Positions 47,321-58,875 of a stretch of 64,000 bases of DNA are shown here, one piece after another. How positions within the stretch are numbered: position 1 is the first letter of the stretch; every line of letters begins with the position of its first letter. The DNA is from Alisma plantago-aquatica (lineage: Eukaryota > Streptophyta > Magnoliopsida > Alismatales > Alismataceae). The position numbers and the translations under genes were made by a program. The stretch is from positions 300,184,558 to 300,248,557 of the forward strand of contig OY856409.1 of NCBI GenBank assembly GCA_963693085.1, read 5' to 3'. The notes under the pieces were generated by a model that was not told the origin of the DNA, did no database searches, and saw only the letters and a program-made list of their open reading frames with translations.

Positions 47321-48448
47321 ATGGGCGAAAACCTACTTGCTTCTCTTAACCTAGAGGGAGGCTTCTTTATGCATCCTCTGATCTTTGATGGCACCAACTT
47401 CCTCTATTGGAAGAGGCGTATGTAGTTTTACATTTAAGGGATGAACTTTGACATGTGGAAGGTGATGGTCACACCTTAAAAGGAGCCAATCGGGGCTGTA
47501 GCAACATGGAGTGAAGCTGCACTCAAAGAATCCCAACTCAATGCCAAAGCCATAAGCATCCTCTATGCAGCCCTCACCCCAACGAAGTTCAATCAGATCT
47601 CATCTTGGGACACCGCCTATGAGATTTGGGACAAATTGTGCATGACCTATGAAGGAACAAAGAAAGTCAAGGAGGAAAAGATCTACATGTTGAACAACCT
47701 TCTAGAGAACTTCAAGATAGGTAACAAAGAAGGGATTGTGGAGATGTACTCAAGACTCAATGTCATCATCAATGGGCTGGCTGCATTGGACAACACTTTG
47801 GATAGAGGTGTAATCAACTCCAAGATCTTGAGGACTCTACCAAAGAGATGGGAGTCAAAGGTCACCTCCATTGAAGAAGTGAGGAGCCTTGGTGACATCC
47901 CAACCAAAGAGCTCATTGGCAACCTTCAAGCCTATGAGCCTAGGCTTGAAAAGAAAGAAGAAGAAGCCAAGCAAGGAGAGAAGGATGCCAAGAAGATCAA
48001 AGATAGTGCTTTCAAAGCACAAGTGGAGGCTGTCATCCTTCAACAACAACTTGCTTTCCAGACTTCTCCCCCCTCCTCTAGTGAAGATGAAGACCCTAGT
48101 GAGCATGAAGCCAACTACATCAAGGGCAAACACTTCCAGGGAAAACAAGCCTCCTCCTCTTCTACTCCGAGGTGCTACAAGTGTGGGCAAAAGGGGCACT
48201 ACAAGAGTGAATGCCCTAAGTCAAGAAAGTCACACCACAAGGGAAGCTCAAAGAAGGAAAAGGAATACAAGAAGGAGAGCAAATACCAGAGGAAGGACAA
48301 GAAGGAGAAGAGATACAAGAATGCAGCTCATGCAACTTGGGAAGCTTCATCTTCAGGAAGCTCAAGCCCCAAAGAAGATGGAGAGTGCCACCTTGAACTC
48401 ATGTCCTCTACTAGTGAAGATATTGGTGAGGTAAGCAAGGTAAGATAG
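47321..48448 (+). pseudogene. Copia gag, first part, with stops
   Basis: It starts at MGENLLASLNLEGG (47321). FDGTNFLYWKRRM is the usual FxGxNYxxWKxxM opening. Three stops lie between 47420 and 47480. From 47636 a 270-codon open stretch covers the UBN2-type domain (INGLAALDNTLDRG, ILRTLPKRWESKVTSIEE), a charged coiled-coil segment and a zinc knuckle CYKCGQKGHYKSEC near 48174, then a Lys-rich tail. The protein would form the particle and bind RNA. Confidence 0.85.
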
Positions 48449-49250
48449 GTAAGCTTGGATGAGTTATCTAAGGAAGCTATTATTGATGTGCTTATTTCTA
48501 CCAGTTCATCTTTTGCTAAATGTAAATCTAGAAGAAAATAGTTAGGAAAATTATTGATGATCTATATGCTAAGCTTGAAATTCTTGAATTTAATGAGAAA
48601 ACCAATCTTGAGAGTATTGGTATTTTGCAAGGGAGATACCTTGATCTTAAACTCCAATACAATGGGGTTGAAGTTGAGTATGGTATCTACCTTAAGAACA
48701 TTGAGAATCTTCAGGAAGAAAACAAAAATTGCCTTGAAGAGCTTGAATTGGTTAAAACTGAAAATGTTGAATTTAAGCTCCTTATTGATGCTTATGGAGA
48801 AGAGAGAGATGTCTATCTTAAAGAAATATAAATGCTTAAATCTAAAAATGCTAGGTTACTTGGTCAAGTAAATGATCTATCTTCTAGACCTTTATTGCCT
48901 AGTGTTAATGTTTCTTCTATCTCTCTTAAAAAGGATTCATATTTAACTAAAGCTTTATGTCTTAAGGCTGATATTTTGCATTCTAGGGATGACATATCTA
49001 GTTTATCTTCTACTATTATTTCCTTAGATGATGATAACCATAGATTGAGAGCATCTCTCAAGAAATTCCTAAAAGGGAAGAACTCCCTAAATAAAATCCT
49101 TGACCATTCTACCAAACAAAGTGGTAATAATGGTTTGGGATTTGTAGGGGGAGCCTCAAAGGGCAAGAGCAAAGCCAAAGGTAAGAAAAAGAGCAAGGAT
49201 ACCTCTTTATTTGTAGGAGTCTTACGGAACTAAGAATCCTATGGTTTGTT
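48449..49250 (+). pseudogene. Coiled-coil extension between gag and protease
   Basis: Open frames 48625-48831 and 48832-49233 (same frame, separated by one stop) contain KNIENLQEENKNCLEELELV, a strong heptad pattern, then DDDNHRLRASLKKFLKGKNS and a Lys-rich end. It matches no enzymatic domain. Similar coiled-coil gag extensions occur in large copia elements, so it is probably the carboxy part of Gag; function unknown. Confidence 0.6.
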
Positions 49251-49389
49251 CTTATTTCAAATGTGATGATCATTACTCTACTTATTGTCCTTACAAGCCT
49301 AAGGGAACCAACCCAAAAATGAAATGGGTCCCCAAGCTAACTCTGGATCCTAAAGTTTGAGTTGGAAATCGACATTATCCTTGTAGGAA

Positions 49390-50576
49390 AAAGGTAGATG
49401 GATTGTTGATAGTGGTTGCACCAATCACATGACCGGTGATATAAGCCATTTCAACAATTTCATGAAAAAGAAAGGAGGATCGGTCACCTTTGGGGACAAC
49501 AAGAAAGGTAAAGTCAAAGGTGAGGGTGATGTAGGTGAATATTTGTGTATCAATAATGTCATTTTTGTGGATGGCCTACATCACAATTTAATTAGTGTTA
49601 GTCAACTATGTGATAATGGTTACATTGTGTTATTTACTTCCTTTGAATGCTTGATTCTAGATCCCCTCACCTACCAAATATATATATAAGGGAACTAGAA
49701 GTGGTAATCTTTATGTTATTGTTCTTGACTCTATTAAGCTTGTTGTTGGTAGATGCCTAGTAGTCAACTCGAATGATATTTATCTTTGGCACCGCCGGTT
49801 TGGTCATGTAAATATGCATCAGTTGAAGAAGTTGAGCAAAAAGGACTTGGTCTAGGGACTTCGAAAATTGGATTTTGAAAAGGATGAGGAATGCCAAACT
49901 TGTACCCAAGGAAAGAAAAACAAGTCCTCCTTCAAATTCAAAGGAGTCCGTAGTACTAAGAGTTCTCTTAATCTTCTTCACATTGATCTATTTGGACCAA
50001 TGAGAACTCAATCGCTTTGTGGTTCCAAGTATTGCCTTGTTATTGTTGATGATTTTTCTAGATATACTTGGACCTTCTTTATCATTTTTAAAAGTGATAC
50101 ACTTGATGTTTTCTTGAGATTTTGCAAATGATTTGAGAATAAATATTCTTTCCGTATCATTTCCATCTGTAATGACCATGGGGGATAATTTGAAAATAAG
50201 CTTTTTGAGCATTTTTATCAAGAATCAGGTTATGCACATAACTTCTCTTCACCTCGAACACCTCAACAAAATGTGGTTGTAGAGAGGAAGAATAGGTCTT
50301 TAAAGGAGATGGCTAGGACTATGCTTCTAAAGTATGATACTCCTATGAAGTTTTGGGCTGAAGTTGTTAGTACCTCATGTTTTGTGCAAAACTGGGCTTC
50401 TACTCATCCTTCGCTGAAGAAAACCCCCTACGAGCTATGGCATGGTAGGAAGCCTTCTATCGAGTATTTCCATGTTTTCAGATGCCCTTATTTTGTTTTG
50501 AATATGAAAGATTTTATCGACAAGTTTGATCTGAAATCTTACACGGCTTTCTTTCTTGGATATAGCACTACTAGCT
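49390..50576 (+). pseudogene. Copia protease and integrase, broken
   Basis: Protease: RWIVDSGCTNHMTGD with the DSG active site (about 49395), then LHHNLISVSQLCDNGY. Pre-integrase: YLWHRRFGHVNMHQLKKLSK and CQTCTQGKKNKSSF give the HHCC zinc site. Integrase core: LLHIDLFGPMRTQS and VIVDDFSRYTW (first Asp), ICNDHGG (second Asp), TPQQNVVVERKNRSLKEMAR (Glu), so the catalytic triad is present. Stops at about 49688, 49855, 50129 and 50187 break the frame, and integrase ends GYSTTS with a stop at 50578. Confidence 0.85.
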
Positions 50577-50826
50577 AGGCTTATAGTTTTTAATGTTGAT
50601 CTTGCTAAAGTAGAAGAATCCATTAATGTAAGGTTTATTGAGACTAACCCCTCTATTCCCAAAGTTATTGTTCCAAATGATGATGTTGCAGGTGAAATAA
50701 TTCCTATCCTAAAAGAGCTCAACATCACCCAAAAGGAAAAAGAGGTGGTCACTCAAGAAGAAGACAAAGATGATGAGAAGAAGGATCCAATCCCTGGTTT
50801 GCAAAGAATCATCCAAAGGAGCTGAT

Positions 50827-51720
50827 TTTAGGTGATCCTTTTGAAAGAGTGAAGACACGGGCTACATTTAACAAAGAACAAGCCAACAATGCCTTCATCT
50901 CACAATTTGAGCCTAAGAATATCAAGGAAGCTCTTGGGGATGAAGAATGGATCCTAGCTATGCAAGAAGAGTTGGAGCAATTTAAAAAGAACAAAGTTTG
51001 GACCCTTGTGCCAAGACCAAGTGATAGAAAGATCATTGGCACCAAATGAGTCTACCGCAACAAGATTGATGAAAGTGGCAAAGTGGTAAGGAACAAAGCA
51101 AGGTTAGTGGCTCAAGGCTACAATCAACAAGAAGATATAGACTTTGATGAGACATATGCACCTATAGCTAGACTTGAGTCCATTTGTATGTTGCTTGCCT
51201 TTGATAGTTATAAAGACTTTCTTCTATATCAAATGGATGTTAAAAGTGCATTTTTGAATGGTACAATTGTGAAGGAAGTGTATGTTGTACAACCTCCGGG
51301 CTTTGAACATGATAGTCTACCTAACATGTTTATTTGTTGCAAAAAGCTCTCTATGGACTCGAACAAGCACCAAGGGCTTGGTATGAGAAATTAAAGAACT
51401 TTTTGTTAGATCATGCTTATATCATGGGCAAAGTGGATTCTACCTTATTCCTAAAACACACTTCTAACAATTTTCTTATCATACAAATATATGTTGATGA
51501 TATCATTTTTTGTGGAACTAACCTTGATCTTTGCAAATAATTTAGTGATCTTATGTAGAGTGAATTTGAGATGAGTATGATGGGTGAACTCATGTTCTTC
51601 CTCAGATTTCAAATCAAGCAAACAAAATATGGGAACTTCATCAACCAAGGCAAGAACACAAGTGAACTACTTAAGTGCTTTGGCATGGAGACACCAAGCC
51701 GATGGATACACCCATGTCCA
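50827..51720 (+). pseudogene. Copia reverse transcriptase, cut by the Athila insertion
   Basis: Opening NIKEALGDEEWILAMQEELE, then NKVWTLVPRP, VVRNKARLVAQGYNQQEDID and FDETYAPIARLESICMLLAF, MDVKSAFLNGTI, ALYGLEQAPRAWYEK, and the catalytic IYVDDIIFCGTN. A TGG-to-TGA stop at 51047-51049 and a frameshift near 51330 disable it. The frame runs to GTCCA (51716-51720), the duplicated target of the Athila element. Confidence 0.88.
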
Positions 51721-52000
51721 TGATGAGTGCATACTCATTATGATTTTCAATTACCTTTTTGGAACAATTTAATATCTATTCCACATCTTTTCACCCTAAT
51801 ATGAATCATAATGCACAAAACTACTCAGTGATTCAATAATCAAGGTTTTAACTAAACACCTTTCATTTTATGCAAGTGTAGCAGGCAACTCCATGCAAAC
51901 GGTCTCAAGACCGTTTGGATCCATGCGGTCTCAAGACCGTTTGCTGGAATACACAAAGAACAAGACGAAACCAGTTGCCCAAGAAGTCCACGCGGTCTCA

Positions 52001-52500
52001 AGACCGTTTGGTCCCATGAGGTCCCAAGACCGTTTGGTCCCATGCGGTCCCAAGACCGTTTGGTCCCATGCGGTCCCAAGACCGTTTGGTCCCATGCGGT
52101 CCCAAGACCGTTTGGTCCCATGCGGTCTCAAGACCGTTTGGTCCCATGCGGTCCCAAGACCGTTTGGTCCCATGCGGTCCCAAGACCGTTTGGTCCCATG
52201 CGGTCCCAAGACCGTTTGGTCCCATGCGGTCTCAAGACCGTTTGGTCCCATGCGGTCTCAAGACCGTTTGGTCCCATGCGGTCTCAAGACCGTTTGGTCC
52301 CATGCGGTCTCAAGACCGTTTGGTCCCATGCGGTCCCAAGGCCGTTTGGTCCCAAACGGTCCCAAGACCGTTTGGTCCCATGCGGTCCCAAGGCCGTTTG
52401 GTCCCAAACGGTCCCAAGACCGTTTGGTCCCGCGCGGTCCCAAGACCGTTTGGTCCCGCGCGGTCCCAAGACCGTTTGGTCCCGCGCGGTCCCAAGACCG
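52001..52500. repeat. 26 bp tandem array in the 5' LTR, 19 units
   Basis: AGACCG recurs every 26 bp from 52001 to 52495 (494 bp = 19 units). Each unit contains GGTCYCAAGACCGTTTGG followed by TCCC and a variable dinucleotide pair. No stop codon arises, so long open frames appear in several frames on both strands. Unit variants are CTCAAG (perfect dyad) and CCCAAG (one mismatch). Confidence 0.97.
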
Positions 52501-52615
52501 TTCGATGCAAGCACAAGGATCGATTGAAGAACTAAAGCCGCGCGACCACGCCAAAGCCAGGTCCGATCAAAGCAAGACCGTTTGGCGCTCAAACGACCTC
52601 CAAACCGTTTGATGC

Positions 52616-52639
52616 CCAAACGGTCTCAAGACCGTTTGG
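52616..52639. repeat. 24 bp perfect palindrome next to the array
   Basis: Arms CCAAACGGTCT and AGACCGTTTGG around CA. Related dyads follow to 52695, ending 50 bp before the TATA box. Confidence 0.93.
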
Positions 52640-52744
52640 TGCCCAAGCGGTCTCAAGACCGTTTGGCGCCCAAACGGTCTCCAAACCGTTTGGAGAAGAT
52701 ATTTCCAGCAACTTATCCAAACCGTTTGGGATCAGATCTGAAAC

Positions 52745-52753
52745 TATAAATAG
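52745..52753 (+). promoter_or_regulatory. TATA box, Athila 5' LTR
   Basis: TATAAATAG in the context GAAACTATAAATAGACCCC; likely LTR promoter core. Confidence 0.65.
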
Positions 52754-54061
52754 ACCCCCAGGGTCCCCATTTCGAGGGATCGGTTCCGGACACCGAGAGG
52801 CTGCCAGAGCACCACACCGATCAAGTTCCACTCCATCTACCGCTGGTGTTGTGTCCAAGGAGGCCAAGAAGAGGAAGAAGACGGCGCAAGGAGCGCATCT
52901 TCTTCACCGAGCTGCGTCCACCCTCTGCACCGAGCTCATGGCGGATCTATCTTTCTCTCCTATCCTTCTTGTATCTCGTATCATGAGCGAGTAGTCCTCT
53001 TTCGCTGGGGTGCGGGGACTAGCCCCGCTGCCCATGCAAACCATGTTCTTTTGTTAAACTTTCCAAGGCAATGTATATAACTCTTCATTTTGTCGTTTAT
53101 CGTTAAGCTTGTAGGTTGGTTATGTGCGTGTTTTCATCTTTGTGCTCCCTATGTTGCGATAACTTCAATGCATGGGTTCCTATGTTGCGATAACTTCAAG
53201 GCATGGGTAGGAACGTCGTTTAGCATGTTTGACCCTTGACGATAACTTCCGATGGGTTCCTTGAGGTCGTAAGTGTATGATCCGCGAGGGGACGAGCCAT
53301 CTAGCCTTCGGTGACGCTTCTGTGCGCCTAACGCCTGTATAGGGGGTTCACAACCTTAGTTGGATTTTGCATCATCTTGCTAAACGTCGATGTTTGCTCG
53401 CATGTCACCTTCCTGCTTGTTTATCGGTTAACGCAGCCGAATCCCAAACTAGAAATAGGATGGGATTTCATCGAGGTCGTAAGTGTATGATCCGCGAGGG
53501 GACGAGCCATCTAGCCTTCGGTGACGCTTCTGTGTGCCTAACGCCCGTATGGGGGGTTCACAACCTCCGTGGATTTCTGTATCTTCAGAGCCATAAGACA
53601 TGTGATCCGGATGGCGATGAGAAATCGGCTGCCTATGGTGATGCTTACGCAGACCTAACGCCCGTATGGGGGGTTCTGCAGCAGCTCTATTTGGAGTGTT
53701 ATATCGTGCCTGGATTGTTTGCAAAAGAGTATGTTTGTGTGTGTAGCGGTGGTCAAACTCGGTACCATCCCAGCGGTTCCACATCATTGATCTAAACCCA
53801 TCTTTTATTCCGCATTTACTTTCTTGCAATTAGTTTAATCAAACCAAAATCAACCAATTGTTCTAAATATTAGTTTTACTTGGGCTAGATCTAACTGACA
53901 AAGATTCTTAAAAACGTTGTCCTTTGGGTTCGATCCTCAACTATACTGCGATAAGATCCGTCCGCTTGCGGGTGGTATTGTTGCACTTGGTTTTGGTAAA
54001 AGCTCGGGGATATAAACCCCGAGTGAATTTGTTAGTGCATTCAAAAAGCCACATCAAATTC

Positions 54062-54079
54062 TGGCGCCGTTGCCGGGGA
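54062..54079 (+). other. Primer binding site of the Athila element
   Basis: TGGCGCCGTTGCCGGGGA, the standard Athila/Tat tRNA-Asp-type site, five bases after the LTR end. Confidence 0.93.
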
Positions 54080-54235
54080 CAACAGAATCAGTCAGTCAAA
54101 TCTAGTTCTTTTAAGACTAATCTAGGATTTTGTTTTCTTTTTGAAACTATCGCTCATCTACTTGACCTTTATTCTACTTCAAGGATCTCACTTTCAAACC
54201 TTTTCAAATTTCAGGTGCTCTTTGACGATTAGTGC

Positions 54236-55671
54236 ATGCACCGTTCGGATAGTCTCGGACTGACTGCGAGCTTTGATCCCGAAATCGATAGAACCTTCCA
54301 TCGTCAGATCCGAGAGAATCAAGCCAGAATGGCGCAAGAAGAAGAAGTAGCCCAAAGGTTGGCTCAAGCCATCAATGCGCAGAGAGAAAGGTTCATGCAA
54401 GAAGCTAGAGCTGCGGTTCAACAGGAGATCTTAGCAGCGCAAGCAGCAACACAAGCAGCAGAACTTCAGAAAGACCTTAGAGAGTTCTCTATCCCAAAGG
54501 CCGCGAATGTCTATCATCCGGTGCAGCCTCCTCCCATCGAAGCTGCTAACTTTGAGATTAGGGCACATTGGATAACTCTGCTTCAAAACAACCCCTTCTA
54601 CGGCAAACAAGCTGAAGACAGCCAAGGCCATCTTCTCAGATTCATTGACCTGTGTGCTATGACGAAGCAAAATGGAGTCTCTGATGATGCTATCCGACTC
54701 CGTCTTTTCAAGTACTCTCTGGCTGATAGGGCCATTAGTTGGTACAATTCACTACAGAGTGATGTACCCATCACCACTTGGGAACAGCTCCAAAACGCCT
54801 TTCTGGAAAAGTTCTACCTCCGTCTCTTACATATGAAATCAGGGGACGAATCACAAATTTCACTCAAGTCCCAGGAGAAACTCTTTCCGAAGCTTGGGAT
54901 AGGTACAAGGAGCTCCTACGCAAATGCCCACACCATGGAATTCCTAAGAACCAGCTGATAGAGATATTCTACAGGGGTGTGGAAGATGATGTTAAGATGT
55001 TCCTTGACTCTTCGTCTGGAGGGAACTTCATGCGGCAAAGTTACGACAGCGCATGGAAAGTAGTCACCCTGGGAGCAGAAAACCAAGCCAACTGGGGCAG
55101 ATCTGTTGGTAAAGGAGTCTTAAAGGTATCTATGGCTGACGCTATCCCAGAATACAAATCTATAGCTGAAACTTTGAAAGTCTTGGTTGCAAAGCAAGAT
55201 CACATAGAATCATCCCTTGCTGCGATTGGAAGAGGACATTCTCCAACTAGGCAACCAGAACAAGTCAAGTCCACTTCTTTGTTTTGTGAAGCGTGCAAAG
55301 GCACTGACCATTCCACACTATCATGCAATGTTCTCTATGATGTAGTTTTAAGCAACGCCTGTGGGCAAGGAGATAATTGCCAGATGGAAAATCTTAATGC
55401 TATTAACACCAACCCTGGGCAGAACTATTACAATCCGAATCAAAATAGGAATCACCCAGGCTTCCAGTACGAAAATCCTTCAGGAGCTATGAACTCGCAT
55501 CAATTTGTTCCGAATAATCAACCAAGAGGCCCATCTGGGTATCAGTTTAACCAGCAACAGAACTTTGGGAATCAAGGAAACTTCAAGGGAAACTTTCAGA
55601 ACAGAAACTATAATAATTATCAGAATAACTCTCAGTATCAAAGCTTGAACCAACAACAGGGTCAAACATGA
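54236..55671 (+). pseudogene. Athila gag with one frameshift
   Basis: It starts MHRSDSLGLTASFDPEIDRT (54236). An Ala/Gln-rich coiled coil follows (residues about 35-80), then the gag domain FIDLCAMTKQNGVSDDAIRL and WYNSLQSDVPITTWEQLQNA. The frame is lost near 54815 and continues in the 54778-55671 frame with GETLSEAWDRYKELLRKCPH and NQLIEIFYRGVEDDVKMFLD. FCEACKGTDHSTLSC is a minimal zinc-knuckle-like motif. The carboxy end is Asn/Gln/Tyr-rich. A TGA at 55669-55671 may be a natural gag end or a nonsense change, as protease follows in the same frame. Confidence 0.9.
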
Positions 55672-58600
55672 TCCATCCCTTCTGATGACAAGCTATCTAC
55701 CATTGAAAAGTTATTGCAAACACAACAAACGATGATAGCCAATCAACAAGCCCAGCAGAAGGCTATTGAAACTCAACTAGCTCAACTTGCTGCTAGTATT
55801 AAGCCACAAGCTGGAGTCTTTGCCGGACAACCTGAGAACAATCCGAAACATCTGGAGCAGCTGAAGGTTATCGCCACAAGATCAGGGAAAAGTTATTCGG
55901 ATCCCCCAACAAAGACAACTGTGGTTATTTCTGACGAGAGTGAACCTATGACAGACCAAAACTTGACAGCACCGGAATTGCAATCAAAGGAAAGCAAGAC
56001 TAATAAGGGAAGTTCTGAAAAAGTTGTCGATGAAGAAGTAGAGACACCTGAACCAGATATTCCTGTATATAAGCCTCGTGTTCCTTTCCCATCCCGACTG
56101 AGGGAAACCAAACTTGACACTAGATTCATCAAATTTAAAGAGGCTATGAAGAAACTCCATGTTGATATACCATTCCTAGATGCTCTTAATGAGATACCAG
56201 CCTGGACCAAGTATCTAAAGTCGCTCCTCACCAAGAAGTACATCACTGAAGAATATGAAACTGTAAAATTGGCTGCTACCACATCAGATATCATACTAAG
56301 CAAGATGCCAAAGAAACAAAAAGATCCAGGATCCTTCGGAATCTCATGTCACATTGGTGATTCATCATGCAAGAAAGGATTGGAAGATCTTGGCGCAAGT
56401 ATTTCTATTATGCCGTTGAGTCTATGCAAGAGATTAGGGTTCGAAGAATTGCTTCCAACTGCTATGACAATTCAACTTGCGGACAATTCAGTAAAAAGAC
56501 CGTTAGGTATTCTCGAAGACATCCCGGTCAAGGTAGGCAAGGACGCATATGTCCCATGTGATTTTGTCATCATGGACATAAAAGAAGACACCAAATACCC
56601 TCTCATCTTCGGTCGCCCTTTCCTCGCCACTGCTAGAGCCCTTATCGATGTTGAAGCTGGAACATTACTGCTCAGGTTAGGTAAAGAAACTCTAGAGTTC
56701 ACAGTTTTTGAAAGCATGAGAAGACCAAGTATACAGGAGGAGGTCTATCTGATAGATTGTGTTGAGCAGATGTCACAACTTACTCAAGAATATCACGAGT
56801 CATGCGATCCCTTGGAAACTTCTCTATACGACCTTTTTAATGATGAACCTATTGACCAACAAGATAAGGACTGCACCGAACCTCCCGAATCTGCTAAAGG
56901 AAATCCTGAAGCTACCTATGAAGAATTAAAGGCTACCGAAACCCCAGAAGAAACCAGTGAAAAACCAGAACCTCCTGAAATGAAGCCCCTACCTGAAGGG
57001 CTGAAGTATATGTTTTTAGACGATCTCAAAGTTTGTCCTGTCATTATAAACTCTGGTTTGACGACCAAATAAGAAGAGAAACTTCTGGAGGTATTAAAGG
57101 ATAGCAAGAAAGCCATAGGCTACAAAATGAGTGACCTCACAGGAGTCAGCCAAGCGTTGTGCATGCACAGAATCCCCATGATGGAAGACCATAAGCCAAC
57201 TATCGAGCATCAATGAAAGTTGAACCCGAATATGAAGGAAGTGGTCCGTCGTGAGATCATCAAACTCCTTACTGCTGGAATAATTTACCCGATATCGGAC
57301 TCACCATGGGTGAGCCCAGTTCATGTGGTACCTAAGAAAGGAGGGACGACCGTTATAAAAAACGCAAACAACGAGCTCATCCCCACTCGAACAGTCACTG
57401 GGTGGCGGATGTGCATTGATTATAGAAAATTGAACAAGGCCACTCGAAAGGATCATTTTCCTATGCCCTTCCTCGATCAAGTTTTAGAAAGATTGGCCCA
57501 TCAAGAATATTTCTGTTACCTGGACGGTTACTCTGGATTCTATCAGATTCCGATACATCCAGACGATCAAGAAAAAACTACTTTCACATGTCCCTTTGGG
57601 ACATATGCTTTTAAAAGGATGCCTTTCGGTCTGTGTAATGCCCCTGCAACTTTTCAACGTTGCATGACTGCCATTTTTGTAGGGCTTACTGAAACAGTTA
57701 TGGAGGTTTTCATGGACGATTTTTCTGTATATGGGGACTCCTTCGATTCCTGTCTTAAGCATCTCTCCATGGTCCTCAAACGTTGTGAAGAAGCACATCT
57801 GGTGCTAAATTGGGAGAAATGCCACTTTATGGTAAAGGAAGGCATTGTTTTGGGCCACAAGGTTAGCAACAAAGGAATTGAAGTTGATAAAGCCAAGATA
57901 GAAGTCATATCTAAATTGGCAATTCCTACGAATGTAAAAGAAGTTCACGCTTTCCTTGGTCACGCTGGATTCTATAGAAGGTTTATACGTGATTTTTCCA
58001 AGATAACAAAGCCGATGACCAATCTACTTTTAAAAGATGTTGATTTCAATTTCAATGATGAATGCATCAAAAGTTTTGATACGCTGAAAAAAGCCCTTAC
58101 GACTACCCCCATCATTAGAGCTCCCAATTGGGACCACCCCTTTGAAATTATGTGTGATGCCAGTGATTACGCGGTGGGTGCGGTCTTAGGACAATGCATT
58201 GAGAAGAAACATTATGTTATCTATTATGCGTCGAAAACCCTCGACGAAGCTCAAAGGAACTATGCTACTACTGAAAAGGAACTTTTGGCAGTCATCTATG
58301 CCTTCGATAAATTCAGATCCTACCTTACTGGTTTGAAGGTAATCATTTACACAGACCATGCTGCTATCCGTTATCTTATGGCAAAGAAGGATGCTAAGCC
58401 AAGGCTGATCAGATGGATACTTCTTCTACAAGAATTTGACCTGGAAATAAGAGATAAAAAGGGGACGGAAAATGTTGTTGCTGATCACCTCAGTCGCATC
58501 CACACTCTGGATGCTGACGGGATCCCGATAAATGACTCCCTTCCGGATGATCAACTTATGAGAGTCTCAGGATTCGAACCATGGTATTCAGACTTAGTAA

Positions 58601-58875
58601 ACTACCTTGCCGCCTGAGTCATCCATCCTCAATACACCGGGAACGCTCTGAAGAAATTTATGCATGATGTGAAGCATTACTATTGGGATGAACCATATCT
58701 TTTCAAACTCTGTGCAGATGGATTGTATAGACGTTGTGTCGCCAAAGAAGAAGCCCATTCTATTTTGGAACAATGCCACTCAGGACCCGTGGGTGGGCAT
58801 ATGAGCTCTAAAAAAAACTGCCTTAAAAGTTTTGCAATGTGGATTTTTCTGGCCAACTTTATCCAAGGATTGTAA
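55672..58875 (+). pseudogene. Athila protease, reverse transcriptase, RNase H and integrase start
   Basis: One frame, interrupted by TAA at 57070-57072, TGA near 57214 and TGA at 58615-58617. Linker with KKLHVDIPFLDALNEIPAWT; protease LEDLGASISIMPLSLCKRLG, IQLADNSVKRPLGI and YPLIFGRPFLATARALIDVE. RT (57220 on): [59 protein letters not shown], and the Athila box [14 protein letters not shown]. RNase [56 protein letters not shown] and [10 protein letters not shown]. The integrase zinc part then begins and shifts frame near 58830. At least two stops look like CAA-to-TAA or CGA-to-TGA changes. Confidence 0.92.

Larger units (their letters stand above)
51721..54056 (+). repeat. 5' LTR of the Athila element (2336 bp)
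   Basis: It starts TGATGAGTGCATACTC and ends AAAAAGCCACATCA. From left to right it contains a dyad/tandem array (51899-52720), TATAAATAG at 52745, a GCGGGGACTAGCCCCGC hairpin near 53011, two copies of TATGTTGCGATAACTTCAA near 53151 and 53182, and a 103 bp direct repeat at 53263 and 53473. A 142-codon frame (53367-53795) crosses these repeats and is not considered a gene. Confidence 0.95.

Noticed and set aside
47855..48199. 114-codon minus-strand frame
   Set aside because: Antisense to the copia gag frame, whose zinc knuckle and UBN2-type motifs show the true coding strand.
51893..52619. Long open frames in several frames on both strands across the CGGTC array (up to 239 codons), and similar ones at 61420-62057
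   Set aside because: A 26 bp repeat without stop codons in any frame gives long frames by chance; the translations only repeat themselves and there is no start context or domain.
53919..53936. Possible tRNA gene, from the GGGTTCGATCC T-arm-like text
   Set aside because: No acceptor, D or anticodon arms around it; the block is a common motif of Athila/Tat LTR ends.
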